The notes: generated from the sequence alone by a model not told the origin. 64,000 bases of DNA from Thermoguttaceae bacterium (GCA_017405595.1 JAFRAC010000017.1:87092-151091); one strand, 5' to 3'. Shown: positions 43,023 to 51,133, numbered from the stretch's first letter. Program-made: numbers and translations.

Positions 43023-44891
43023 TCAGATTTCGGCTTCGAACCGGCTGACCAGTTCGTCGAAGTAGTTCATCGCCTCGCTGACGGCGGTCGGCTGAATCAT
43101 GTCGACTCCGGCCCGGCGCAGAAGTTCCAGCGGCGGGGCGCTGCATCCCCCTTCGAGCATTTTGAAGTAGTCGAGCCGTTCGGCCTCGCCGCCCCGTTTC
43201 ACCCGGCGGGCCAGGGCGATGGCCGCCGACATGCCGGTGGCGTATTTATAGACATAGAAACTGCGGTAGAAATGGGGGATCCGCAGACATTCCAGTTCGA
43301 GCTGCTCGTCGAGCGTGAAGGCCGGGCCGAAATACGTTTCGAGGAGTTTGCGGTACATTCCGCGGATCGGCGCGACGCCGAGCGCCTCTCCCCGTTCGGC
43401 GGCGGCGTGAATCTGTTCTTCGAATTCCGAAAACATGGTCTGCCGGAAGATCGTTGCGCGGACCGCGTCGATTTGCCGGTTGATGAGCCAGAGCCGGAGC
43501 CGTTTGTCGGACGCATGTTCGATGAGGTATTCCGCGAGAAGCTGCTCGTTAAAGGTACTCGCGATTTCGGCGAGGAAGATCACGTAGTTGTAATCTTCGT
43601 AAGACTGTTTCCGTGCCGATAGCCAGCTGTGCATGGAATGCCCCCCCTCGTGGGCGAGGGTAAAGACGCTTTCGATAAGATCGGGCTTGAAGTTCGTCAT
43701 AATGTAGGGGAGCGTGTCGTATCCCCCGTAACTGAACGCGCCGCTCTGCTTTCCGGCGTTTTCGTAGCGGTCGGCCCAGCGGCCGGACGTCAGCCCTTTT
43801 TGGAGCGTGCGGACATATTCCGCGCCGAGCGGCTGAAGCGCTTTGCCGATCAGGCCGACCGCTTCGTTCCAGCTGTGATGAAATTGAATGTCGCTGAGAA
43901 TCGGTACGTACGTGTCGTAGAAGTGAATCCGGGAAAGCTTCATCTTCTTCCGGCGGATATCGTAGTAGCGGTAGAGCGCGGGCAGAGCGCCGCGTACGCC
44001 GGAAATCAGGTTTTCGTAAACCTGCCGGGGAATATTTTCGTCGAAGAGAGCCGCGTCGAGCGAACTGGGGTAGCGCCGGGCCTTCGCGTGAAAAATGTCG
44101 CCGCGCACCGAGCCTTCCAGAAGAGCGGCGAGCGTGTTTTTGTGTTCGTCGAATACGCTGTAAAACTGTTCGAACGCGCTTTTTCGTACAGTACGGTTCG
44201 GCGAATGGAGGAACAGGGAAAACGTTTCGTGGGTCAGCGTCTTTTCCGTCCCTTTTTCGTCGCGAACCGTTCCGAAGGTGAAATCGGCGTCGGTCAGGAG
44301 CCGGAACGCTTTCGAGGGGGTCTGGGCCATTTCAGCCGAGAGGGCAACGACCCGCTCCTCTTTTCCGCTGAGCGTGTGGGGTTTGAGACGCAAAAGTTCG
44401 GAAAGGGAGCGGTGCCAGCGTTTCAGTTTCGGAGAGGCGAGACGTTCTTTCCAGACCGTTTTCGGCGCGGCAAGAATCTCGGGACGGGCGAAACTCGTCT
44501 CCTGCGCGGCGCGGGCGAGCGCAACGGATATCTGGCCTTTCATTCCCTGGTAGGTCGGGTTGGCCATGTCCTCGGCCGACTTCAGGTAGGCGTAGAGGAG
44601 GAGCTTTTCGGAAGCGCGGTCCATCTCGGAATCGAAACGCAGGAACGCCTCGAGAGAGCCGATCGAGCCGAGTTTCCCCTTAAAACCGGCGTATTGGGGG
44701 ACCCTGGCCTGCCACGCGGCAAACTCCCTGCGCCATGCCGCGTCGCTGGAAAAAATCTTTTTCAGATTCCACTGGTCCGCGGGGGGAACGTCGGCCCGGG
44801 ACGGGAGGAGATGCCGGGTTTTTCCCGGTTTTTCGGATTGGTCTTTGGTGGGGAAGAGCCGGCTAAAAGGCGTTTCGGAGAGAATCGGCAT
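43023..44891 (-). CDS. pepF: Oligoendopeptidase F (M3 family)
   Basis: 622 residues, normal PepF size. The zinc motif is LAHEGGHSMHSWLS (HExxH), followed about 25 residues later by FLAEIASTFNEQLL, whose Glu is the third zinc ligand. N-terminal helical region DQWNLKKIFSSDAAWRREFA. C-terminal YKYATGMSAAIALARRV is typical. A cytoplasmic metallopeptidase that cleaves short peptides. Start at 44891 is the first ATG of the frame. Confidence 0.93.
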   Translation of the reverse strand: MPILSETPFSRLFPTKDQSEKPGKTRHLLPSRADVPPADQWNLKKIFSSDAAWRREFAAWQARVPQYAGFKGKLGSIGSLEAFLRFDSEMDRASEKLLLYAYLKSAEDMANPTYQGMKGQISVALARAAQETSFARPEILAAPKTVWKERLASPKLKRWHRSLSELLRLKPHTLSGKEERVVALSAEMAQTPSKAFRLLTDADFTFGTVRDEKGTEKTLTHETFSLFLHSPNRTVRKSAFEQFYSVFDEHKNTLAALLEGSVRGDIFHAKARRYPSSLDAALFDENIPRQVYENLISGVRGALPALYRYYDIRRKKMKLSRIHFYDTYVPILSDIQFHHSWNEAVGLIGKALQPLGAEYVRTLQKGLTSGRWADRYENAGKQSGAFSYGGYDTLPYIMTNFKPDLIESVFTLAHEGGHSMHSWLSARKQSYEDYNYVIFLAEIASTFNEQLLAEYLIEHASDKRLRLWLINRQIDAVRATIFRQTMFSEFEEQIHAAAERGEALGVAPIRGMYRKLLETYFGPAFTLDEQLELECLRIPHFYRSFYVYKYATGMSAAIALARRVKRGGEAERLDYFKMLEGGCSAPPLELLRRAGVDMIQPTAVSEAMNYFDELVSRFEAEI

Positions 44892-45063
44892 GGTCTTCTC
44901 TGTTCATTTCGGTTCAGGGGGACAGGGACGGATGAACGCGGTCATCCTCTTTCGGGCGGGATTCTACAGCAATTCACCCTTTCGGACAAGCTCAGCGCCG
45001 CCGGCAGCGGTCTGCCTGAAACCGCGGAGATGAAATTTTCTCAAAATATTCGGAGAAGATCTC

Positions 45064-45091
45064 TTGACGGGCTTTCCGTTCTTTGTAGAAT
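45064..45091 (+). promoter_or_regulatory. Promoter of the aromatic amino acid operon leader
   Basis: TTGACG (45064-45069), 16-bp spacer, TAGAAT (45086-45091). The same hexamers and spacing precede tRNA-Ala (50866-50893). Transcription would start near 45098, 43 bases before the leader ATG. Confidence 0.7.
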
Positions 45092-45106
45092 GAGTTTAGA
45101 GCTTGC

Positions 45107-45123
45107 GGGGCGGTGTTCGCCCC
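45107..45123 (+). other. 5' UTR hairpin before the leader peptide
   Basis: GGGGCG and CGCCCC with a GTGTT loop at the start of the transcript; could act as a ribosome or stability element. Its role is unknown. Confidence 0.4.
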
Positions 45124-45140
45124 CGACAGACGGAAATTCG

Positions 45141-45203
45141 ATGAAAAACAGTACGTTCGCCTACGCATATTTTAGCTATTACTTTACACCCTTGCGGGCG
45201 TAA
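45141..45203 (+). CDS. Phe/Tyr-rich leader peptide (20 aa) of the aro/tyr/phe operon
   Basis: ATG AAA AAC AGT ACG TTC GCC then TAC GCA TAT TTT AGC TAT TAC TTT ACA CCC; ends CTT-type TTG CGG GCG TAA at 45201-45203. The peptide is MKNSTFAYAYFSYYFTPLRA. Residues 6-15 hold three Phe and four Tyr, seven aromatic codons in ten. Phe and Tyr are the products of the enzymes encoded downstream. E. coli PheL and related leaders work the same way: the ribosome stalls when charged tRNA-Phe or tRNA-Tyr is scarce. A weak purine run (ACGGAAA, 7-10 bases upstream) is the likely ribosome binding site. Alternative frames of the region were considered and do not give a comparable peptide. Confidence 0.88.
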   Translation: MKNSTFAYAYFSYYFTPLRA

Positions 45204-45258
45204 GGATAATTTGTGTATGCGAATTTTTCAGTAAGAACAAGGCGGCACAGGTTATCCT
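45203..45258 (+). promoter_or_regulatory. Candidate antiterminator pairing of the Phe/Tyr attenuator
   Basis: AGGATAA (45203-45209), overlapping the leader stop codon, is the exact complement of TTATCCT (45252-45258), which is the loop and 3' inner stem of the terminator; one more U-G pair extends it. A ribosome at the stop codon would cover the first arm, letting the terminator form. A ribosome stalled at the Phe/Tyr codons leaves it free to block the terminator. CGCATA (45164-45169) within the aromatic codons also complements TATGCG (45216-45221), a possible first arm. Pairings are read by eye and not energy-checked. Confidence 0.68.
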
Positions 45259-45271
45259 GGCCGCTTTTTTT
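45242..45271 (+). terminator. Intrinsic attenuator terminator of the aro/tyr/phe operon
   Basis: GCGGC, bulged A, CAGG, loop TTAT, CCTG, GCCGC form a nine-pair stem, followed by T7 (45265-45271). It lies 38 bases after the leader stop codon and 105 bases before the first structural gene. Confidence 0.88.
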
Positions 45272-45334
45272 GTTTTCCGCCGCGGCGCGCTTAAAAGGGC
45301 CGGCGGCGTTTTCCGGAGAGTGAGAACGAAAAAA

Positions 45335-45357
45335 CCGGGCCCGTTTTCCGGGTCCGG
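45335..45357 (+). other. GC-rich hairpin in front of the DAHP synthase ribosome binding site
   Basis: CCGGGCCCG and CGGGTCCGG pair (one G-U) around a TTTTC loop, seven bases before the GAGAGGAGG ribosome binding site; it could isolate the site from the terminator region or act as a stability element. Confidence 0.45.
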
Positions 45358-45376
45358 ATTGAGAGGAGGATTCAAG

Positions 45377-46378
45377 ATGATCGTTGTCATCAAGTCAAAC
45401 GCGAGTCCCGAAAAACAGGAACAGCTCATCAGCTGGCTGAAAGGGATGGGGCTGGGCATCCATCTTTCGGTGGGAGAGTTTCAGACGGTTTTGGGGCTGA
45501 TCGGCGATACCAGCAAGGTCGATATGGATCTGCTCGAAAGTCTCGACATCGTCGACAGCGTGAAGCGGGTCAGTGAAACGTTCAAATGCTGCAACCGCAA
45601 ATTCCATCCCGACGACACGGTGGTGAACGTCGGCGATGTGAAAATTGGCGGGGGGAACTTTGTGATGATTGCCGGTCCCTGTTCCGTCGAGTCGGAAGAG
45701 CAGATTGTCGGTATCGCCAAAGCCGTCAAAGCTGCCGGCGCGGACCTGCTGCGCGGCGGGGCGTTCAAGCCGCGCACCTCCCCCTACGATTTTCAGGGGC
45801 TGAAGGGGGAAGGAATTGAACTTCTCAAAACGGCCCGAAAAGAGACCGGTCTTCCGATTGTGACCGAGATCATGAACCTGAAAGACCTTCCCCTGTTCGA
45901 GGATATCGATGTTCTGCAGGTCGGGGCGCGGAACATGCAGAATTTCGATCTTCTCAAAGAACTCGGCACACTCCATAAGCCGGTTCTTCTTAAACGGGGG
46001 CTGGCGAACACCCTCAAAGAGCTTTTGATGAGCGCCGAGTACATTATGGCGAGCGGAAACGAGCAGGTGATCCTTTGCGAACGGGGAATCCGCACCTACA
46101 GCGATTATCTCCGCAACACACTCGATCTGGCGGCGGTTCCGATGCTTCATGAGCTCTCTCACCTGCCGGTGATCGTCGATCCGAGTCACGCGACCGGAAT
46201 CGCGCGGATGGTTCCCCCGATGTCGCTTGCCGCGGCGGCCTGCGGTGCGGACGGCCTGATTATCGAGGTTCACAACGACCCGAGTCACGCGCTTTGCGAC
46301 GGCGCCCAGTCGCTGACACCTGCGGTTTTCGGCGAGCTGGCGGAAAAGGTCCGGTCGGTGCGCGCCGCGGCCATGTGA
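45377..46378 (+). CDS. aroF: 3-deoxy-7-phosphoheptulonate synthase (DAHP synthase, class I-beta)
   Basis: 333 residues. The N-terminal 75 residues (MIVVIKSNASPEKQEQLISW; VLGLIGDTSKV) form the ferredoxin/ACT-like regulatory domain of the Thermotoga/Bacillus type, a site for feedback by Tyr or Phe. The catalytic part contains MIAGPCSVESEEQI, RGGAFKPRTSPYDFQGL, IMASGNEQVILCERG and PVIVDPSHATG. It condenses phosphoenolpyruvate and erythrose 4-phosphate, the first step of the shikimate pathway. AGGAGG is 7 bases upstream. First gene after the attenuator. Confidence 0.93.
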   Translation: MIVVIKSNASPEKQEQLISWLKGMGLGIHLSVGEFQTVLGLIGDTSKVDMDLLESLDIVDSVKRVSETFKCCNRKFHPDDTVVNVGDVKIGGGNFVMIAGPCSVESEEQIVGIAKAVKAAGADLLRGGAFKPRTSPYDFQGLKGEGIELLKTARKETGLPIVTEIMNLKDLPLFEDIDVLQVGARNMQNFDLLKELGTLHKPVLLKRGLANTLKELLMSAEYIMASGNEQVILCERGIRTYSDYLRNTLDLAAVPMLHELSHLPVIVDPSHATGIARMVPPMSLAAAACGADGLIIEVHNDPSHALCDGAQSLTPAVFGELAEKVRSVRAAAM

Positions 46379-46427
46379 GAGGGATCCGGCAAAACAGGAT
46401 GATTTCCGCTTGAAAGAGGTGAATTTG

Positions 46428-47270
46428 ATGAAAGTCGGAATTGCGGGACTGGGACTGATCGGCGGTTCCTTTGCCAAGGCGTACGCCGAAGCCGGGCACC
46501 GGGTTTACGGTTGCGAAAAGGACCCGTCGGTTCTGGAATTCGCCAAACTTTCGGGCGCGGTGGCCGGAGATCTGAAGAGCGAGAATATCGGAAAATGCGA
46601 TCTGGTGCTGATCTGCATCTATCCCGCCGACGCGCTGGCGTTCATGAAAGAGATGGGGCCGGTGATCGGCAAAAAGCCGGTGGTGATCGACTGCTGCGGC
46701 ACCAAACGGGTGATTGTCGAACCGGGAATGAAGATCGCGAAAAAATACGGGTTCACCTATGTGGGGGGGCATCCGATGGCGGGAACCCAGTATTCCGGGT
46801 TCAAATACGCGCGGGGGAGCCTTTTCAAAAACGCGCCGATGGTGATCGTTCCCCCCACGTTCGACGATATCGGGCTCCTGGAAAGGGTGAAACAGCTGCT
46901 GGCTCCGGCCGGGTTCGGAAAATACTCGATCACGACCGCCGAAGAGCACGACCGTGTGATTGCGTTTACTTCGCAACTGGCGCACGTGGTTTCGAGCGCC
47001 TACGTGAAAAGCCCGACCGCCGAAGTCCATCAGGGATTTTCCGCCGGCAGCTACAAGGATATGACCCGTGTCGCCTGGCTCAGTCCGGAGATGTGGGCGG
47101 AACTGTTTCTCGAAGACGCGGACTTTCTCGCGGAAGAGATCGACGGCCTTATCCGGAGACTGGGGGATTATAAAAAGGCGATTCTCGAAGGAGACCGTCC
47201 GGCACTGGTCAGGCTCCTCGACGAGGGACGCCGCCGAAAAGAAGAGATTGACCGGAGAACCCAGCGATGA
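46428..47270 (+). CDS. tyrA: Prephenate/arogenate dehydrogenase TyrA
   Basis: 280 residues. Rossmann motif GIAGLGLIGGSFAKAYAEAG, then HPMAGTQYSGFKYA, the conserved His-Pro-Met-Ala-Gly motif of TyrA, and SQLAHVVSSAYV. Makes 4-hydroxyphenylpyruvate (or Tyr from arogenate), the branch to tyrosine. AAAGAGG 8 bases upstream fixes the ATG at 46428. It overlaps aroB by 4 bp. Confidence 0.92.
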   Translation: MKVGIAGLGLIGGSFAKAYAEAGHRVYGCEKDPSVLEFAKLSGAVAGDLKSENIGKCDLVLICIYPADALAFMKEMGPVIGKKPVVIDCCGTKRVIVEPGMKIAKKYGFTYVGGHPMAGTQYSGFKYARGSLFKNAPMVIVPPTFDDIGLLERVKQLLAPAGFGKYSITTAEEHDRVIAFTSQLAHVVSSAYVKSPTAEVHQGFSAGSYKDMTRVAWLSPEMWAELFLEDADFLAEEIDGLIRRLGDYKKAILEGDRPALVRLLDEGRRRKEEIDRRTQR

Positions 47271-48352
47271 AAGCCGTGCATATTGACGCCTCCCGAAGTT
47301 ACGATGTTCTGATCGGCGGCGGCCTGCTTTCCGAAGCCGGCGCGCGCGTACGGGATCTTCTTCATCCGGCCGCGTGCATGCTTGCCGCCGACGACCGCGT
47401 CTTCGCCCTTTACGGCGGGAAGGTGCGTTCGAGTCTCGAATCGGCGGGGATCCGAACCGAGGTCTGGACATTTCCGCACGGTGAGGCAAGCAAAACGCTC
47501 GCCACTTACGGCGAACTGCTCGAGGCCATGTGCGCGGCGCGGATCACCCGGACCGATCTTGTCGTTGCCCTCGGCGGGGGGGTCACCGGCGACATGGCGG
47601 GGTTTGCCGCCGCGACCTATCAGCGGGGAATCCGGTTCGTCCAGATTCCGACCACGCTTCTGGCGATGGTCGATTCGTCGGTCGGCGGAAAGACCGCGGT
47701 CGATTTAACACATGGGAAAAATATGGCCGGCGCGTTCTGCCAGCCCTCTCTGGTGCTGTGCGACATTGAAACCCTTTCGACCCTTCCGCCGGAGGAATAC
47801 GCGTGCGGGTGTGCCGAGATCATCAAATACGCGATGATCAGCAGCGCCGGCTTTTTTGACAGCCTCGAACGGACGCCGATTTCCGAACAGACCGAAGAGG
47901 TGATCGCCCGCTGTGTTGAAATCAAGCGCGATTACGTGATGAAAGATGAGTTCGATACCGGGGAGCGCATTTTCCTGAATTTCGGCCACACGTTCGGACA
48001 CGCCATCGAGTCGGCGAGCGGGTTTGCCGTTCTGCACGGAGAAGGGGTCGCGATGGGGATGGCGGCCATCACGCGGGCGGCGGTTCGGCGGGGAATCTGC
48101 CCTCCCGAAACGGCGGAGCGCCTGTGCGCCCTTCTGGAGAAATATCATCTTCCGACCGAGACAGGCTATTCGGCCGAAGAGCTCGTTTCCGCCGCCCTTT
48201 CCGATAAAAAGGCGCAGGGGGAAACGATCCGTCTTGTCCTGCCGCGGCGGATCGGGGAATGTTTTGTCGAGCGGATCCGAAAAGAGGAGATTCCGGACTG
48301 GATGGCCGACGGGGGAATCGGCAAGGCGGAAGGAAAGGGGCGTACAGAATGA
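47267..48352 (+). CDS. aroB: 3-dehydroquinate synthase AroB
   Basis: 361 residues. NAD- and metal-binding features: FPHGEASKTL, ALGGGVTGDMAGFAAATYQRG, PTTLLAMVDSSVGGKTAVDL, ECG-type CAEIIKYAMI and LNFGHTFGHAIESASGF with the zinc His residues. Second shikimate-pathway step. Overlaps tyrA (ATGA) at the start and the 28-aa ORF at the end. Confidence 0.95.
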   Translation: MKAVHIDASRSYDVLIGGGLLSEAGARVRDLLHPAACMLAADDRVFALYGGKVRSSLESAGIRTEVWTFPHGEASKTLATYGELLEAMCAARITRTDLVVALGGGVTGDMAGFAAATYQRGIRFVQIPTTLLAMVDSSVGGKTAVDLTHGKNMAGAFCQPSLVLCDIETLSTLPPEEYACGCAEIIKYAMISSAGFFDSLERTPISEQTEEVIARCVEIKRDYVMKDEFDTGERIFLNFGHTFGHAIESASGFAVLHGEGVAMGMAAITRAAVRRGICPPETAERLCALLEKYHLPTETGYSAEELVSAALSDKKAQGETIRLVLPRRIGECFVERIRKEEIPDWMADGGIGKAEGKGRTE

Positions 48353-48435
48353 ATCCGGCATCAGCGGGTGCGGACATCATTTTCCGCCTGTTGTTCGAGG
48401 CATTTTTCGGGAAGACCGGAAAGGAGAGAGTGTGA
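48349..48435 (+). CDS. 28-codon coupled ORF between aroB and aroC
   Basis: ATG 48349 overlaps the aroB stop (ATGA), and its TGA (48433-48435) overlaps the aroC ATG (TGATG). Product: MNPASAGADIIFRLLF then EAFFGKTGKERV, 28 residues, with AAGGGG upstream. The hydrophobic FRLLFEAFF patch suggests a helix. Coupling at both ends suggests at least a translational bridge. It is not the length of any known aro enzyme. It could be a real small protein or simply a re-initiation linker. Confidence 0.45.
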   Translation: MNPASAGADIIFRLLFEAFFGKTGKERV

Positions 48436-49511
48436 TGAGTTCAAGTTACGGTACGTTTATCCGTCTGACTCTTTTCGGACAGTCGCACGCCCCGGCGGTC
48501 GGCATGACGCTGGAGAATATTCCGGCGGGTCAGGAGATCGATTTCGATGAGCTCCGCGCCTTTCTCGCCCGCCGCGCACCCGGAAAGAACCGGCTTTCGA
48601 CGGCGCGCAAAGAGGCCGATACTCCTGAATTCCTTTCGGGACTGGTCGGCAGTACGACATGCGGCGCGCCGCTGACCGCCGTCATTCGGAATACCGATAC
48701 CCGTTCAAAAGATTATGAGAACCTGCGTTACGTGCCCCGTCCCGGCCACGCCGATTTTACCGCCGGAATCAAATACGGGGGGCATCAGGATGTCGCCGGC
48801 GGAGGGCATTTTTCGGGAAGAATGACCGCGCCGCTCTGTCTGGCGGGTGGGATTGTGAAACAGTTTCTCGCCAGAGCGGGGATTCAGGTTTTTGCCCGGA
48901 TCGCGGCGATCGGTTCCGTTGCCGATGAGGGAGAACTTATTCAGCCGGTTTCGGATAAAGAGTTTCCGGTTGTCAGCGACCCGAGGGGGGAAGAGATGAA
49001 ATCGCTCATTGACGCCAAAAGGAGCGAGGGAGATTCGGTCGGCGGGATTGTGGAATGCGCCGTAACGGGAGTTCCGGCAGGCCTGGGGGATCCGATTTTC
49101 GACGGCATGGAGAACCGGATCGCGCAGATCGTCTTCGGGATTCCGGCGGTGAAGGGGATCGAGTTCGGAAGCGGGTTTGCCGCGGCGGCCGCCTGCGGAA
49201 GCGAAAATAACGATCCCTTTACCGTGAAAAGGGGGAAAATCGTTACCGAAACGAACCATGCCGGCGGAATTCTCGGCGGAATCACCAGCGGAATGCCGAT
49301 CCGGTTCCGCACCGCGTTTAAGCCGACTCCGTCGATCGCCAAACCGCAAAAGAGCGTCGATCTCCGGACAGGAAAAGCCGCCGAACTTCTGATCGAGGGG
49401 CGGCACGATCCGTGTGTCGTCCCGCGGGCGGTTCCCGCGGTCGAGGCGGCGGCCGCGCTTGCCGTTTACGACGCCTGTCTGACCGCCAAAGCGCTGTCGC
49501 CGGACAAGTAG
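48435..49511 (+). CDS. aroC: Chorismate synthase AroC
   Basis: 358 residues. Family signatures: LTLFGQSHAPAVGMTLENIP (FGxSH), RYVPRPGHADFTAGIKYG, QDVAGGGHFSGRMTAPL, GIPAVKGIEFGSGF and RFRTAFKPTPSIAKPQKSVD. Converts EPSP to chorismate using reduced FMN. ATG at 48435 is preceded by AAGGAGAG. The EPSP synthase, shikimate kinase and dehydrogenase genes are not in this cluster. Confidence 0.95.
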   Translation: MSSSYGTFIRLTLFGQSHAPAVGMTLENIPAGQEIDFDELRAFLARRAPGKNRLSTARKEADTPEFLSGLVGSTTCGAPLTAVIRNTDTRSKDYENLRYVPRPGHADFTAGIKYGGHQDVAGGGHFSGRMTAPLCLAGGIVKQFLARAGIQVFARIAAIGSVADEGELIQPVSDKEFPVVSDPRGEEMKSLIDAKRSEGDSVGGIVECAVTGVPAGLGDPIFDGMENRIAQIVFGIPAVKGIEFGSGFAAAAACGSENNDPFTVKRGKIVTETNHAGGILGGITSGMPIRFRTAFKPTPSIAKPQKSVDLRTGKAAELLIEGRHDPCVVPRAVPAVEAAAALAVYDACLTAKALSPDK

Positions 49512-49563
49512 TTTTTCACCGGCCATTTTCGGCGGCCGTCAGAGATTTTGAAAGGGAATCACA

Positions 49564-50706
49564 GTGGATATCAATGATTATCGGGAACAGATCGACAGGG
49601 TGGACAAGCAGTTTGTCGATCTTTTTGCGGAACGGATGCATATTTCCGGAGAGATCGGGCTTTACAAAAAAGAGAACCGCCGCGTGATCAACGACCCGAT
49701 CCGGGAACGGACGCTGATCACCGAAATCGCGAACCGCGCCCCCAAAGAGATTGAGGAATATACGCGTCTCCTTTACTCGGTGATTTTTGAATTGAGCCGC
49801 AGCTACCAGAACCGCCTGATCGGGACGGGAACCCCGCTGACACGGCAAATTGCCGATGCGATCGAAAAAACGCCGAAACTCTTCCCCCGGAACCCCGTCG
49901 TGGCGTGTCAGGGTGTCGAGGGGGCGAACTCCCAGATCGCCTGCGACCGCATGTTCAAAAACGCGAACATTCTCTTCTTCTCGACCTTCGACGCCGTCTT
50001 TTCCGCCGTCGAAAAGGGGCTTTGCCGGTACGGCGTTATTCCGATTGAGAACAGTACTGCCGGAAGTGTCAACACGGTATACGATTTGATGATGAGACAC
50101 AAGTTCAGCATTGTCCGGAGTGTCCGCCAGAAGATCGACCACAACCTGCTTGCCATTCCGGGCGCGAAAATCGAGGGGCTCAAAGAAATCTACTCTCACC
50201 AGCAGGCGATTTCGCAGTGCGGCGAGTTCTTAAAGACGATTCCGGGAGTGAAGATCATTCCGTGCGAAAATACCGCCGTGGCGGCAAAGATGGTCGCCGA
50301 ATCGGGGCGCAAAGACGTTGCGGCGCTCTCTTCCCGCCTCTGCACGAAATACTACGCGCTGGAATGCCTGAAATCCTCGGTGCAGGACCAGGACAACAAC
50401 TACACGCGGTTTATCTGCATTTCGAAGGACCTTGAGATCTATCCCGGTGCCGACCGGACCTCGCTCATGCTGATGCTTCCGCACTCGGCGGGCTCTCTCT
50501 ACAAGTTCCTTTCCCGGCTTTACACGTTCGGGATCAACCTGAATAAACTCGAAAGCCGTCCGCTCCCGGAACGGGAGTTTGAGTTTATGTTCTATTTCGA
50601 TCTCGACACGCCGGTATATTCTCCGGAACTCCTCCAGCTTCTCGGGGAGTTGCCCGCGGCCTGCGAGGAATTTCATTATCTGGGGAGTTACAGCGAAATC
50701 GTCTGA
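49564..50706 (+). CDS. pheA: Bifunctional chorismate mutase/prephenate dehydratase PheA
   Basis: 380 residues from a GTG start with AAAGGG upstream. N-terminal chorismate mutase AroQ (YREQIDRVDKQFVDLFAERM; GLYKKENRRVIND). Prephenate dehydratase follows: VACQGVEGANSQIACDRMF, LCRYGVIPIENSTAGSVNTV (with the PIENS motif), HNLLAIPGAKIEGLKEIYSH and a C-terminal ACT domain (TSLMLMLPHSAGSLYKFLSR; KLESRPLPEREFEFMFYFD) for Phe feedback. Last gene of the operon; gives phenylpyruvate. Confidence 0.95.
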   Translation: MDINDYREQIDRVDKQFVDLFAERMHISGEIGLYKKENRRVINDPIRERTLITEIANRAPKEIEEYTRLLYSVIFELSRSYQNRLIGTGTPLTRQIADAIEKTPKLFPRNPVVACQGVEGANSQIACDRMFKNANILFFSTFDAVFSAVEKGLCRYGVIPIENSTAGSVNTVYDLMMRHKFSIVRSVRQKIDHNLLAIPGAKIEGLKEIYSHQQAISQCGEFLKTIPGVKIIPCENTAVAAKMVAESGRKDVAALSSRLCTKYYALECLKSSVQDQDNNYTRFICISKDLEIYPGADRTSLMLMLPHSAGSLYKFLSRLYTFGINLNKLESRPLPEREFEFMFYFDLDTPVYSPELLQLLGELPAACEEFHYLGSYSEIV

Positions 50707-50865
50707 CCGGGGGGGACGCCGCTGGCGGCGGAACCGGGCGGAAAAGGGACCGGCCGAAGAGGCAGACCTTTTCCGTCAGGTTCGAAGAGCCGGTTTCCGC
50801 GCTTTCCGGAAGGAGGCAAGCTCCGGCGAATACCGGGGAAACCCGGCCCTGGCCGGCAGACTCCC

Positions 50866-50893
50866 TTGACGGAATGAGAAACGCTTTTAGAAT
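50866..50893 (+). promoter_or_regulatory. Promoter of tRNA-Ala
   Basis: TTGACG (50866-50871), 16 bp, TAGAAT (50888-50893), 12 bp before the tRNA. Confidence 0.7.
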
Positions 50894-50904
50894 AGGGGGA
50901 ACAA

Positions 50905-50977
50905 GGGGCAATAGCTCAGTTGGGAGAGCGCAACGTTCGCAATGTTGAGGTCGTGGGTTCGATTCCCATTTGCTCCA
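50905..50977 (+). tRNA. tRNA-Ala (anticodon CGC)
   Basis: 73 nt. Acceptor GGGGCAA/TTGCTCC includes the G3-U70 pair, the Ala identity element. D stem GCTC/GAGC, anticodon stem CAACG/TGTTG, loop TTCGCAA gives CGC, T arm GTGGG-TTCGATT-CCCAT. Discriminator A, CCA not encoded. Confidence 0.96.
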
Positions 50978-50980
50978 CTA

Positions 50981-51009
50981 AGCCGCCGCCGAGGGCGGCT
51001 TTATTTTTG
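50981..51009 (+). terminator. Terminator after tRNA-Ala
   Basis: AGCCGCC/GGCGGCT stem, loop GCCGAG-like, then TTATTTTTG. Confidence 0.75.
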
Positions 51010-51058
51010 GTTCTTTTAAAACCCGTTTTAAAGGAGCCGGCCCGGCGTCAGCCGGAAA

Positions 51059-51133
51059 GGGCGATTAGCTCAGTTTGGTTAGAGCGCAGCTTTCACACGG
51101 CTGAGGTCACTGGTTCGAGCCCAGCATCGCCCA
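51059..51133 (+). tRNA. tRNA-Val (anticodon CAC)
   Basis: 75 nt. Acceptor GGGCGAT/ATCGCCC, D stem GCTC/GAGC, anticodon stem CAGCT/GGCTG with loop TTCACAC (CAC), T arm with one A-C mismatch at its base, discriminator A; CCA not encoded. Confidence 0.95.

Noticed and set aside
43629..45203. A 524-codon plus-strand frame antisense to pepF that ends with the leader-peptide codons
   Set aside because: It is a GC-rich shadow of pepF. Its end is in frame with the leader because no stop falls between, but the promoter and ribosome binding site favour the 20-codon reading. It remains a caution that the leader frame is open upstream.
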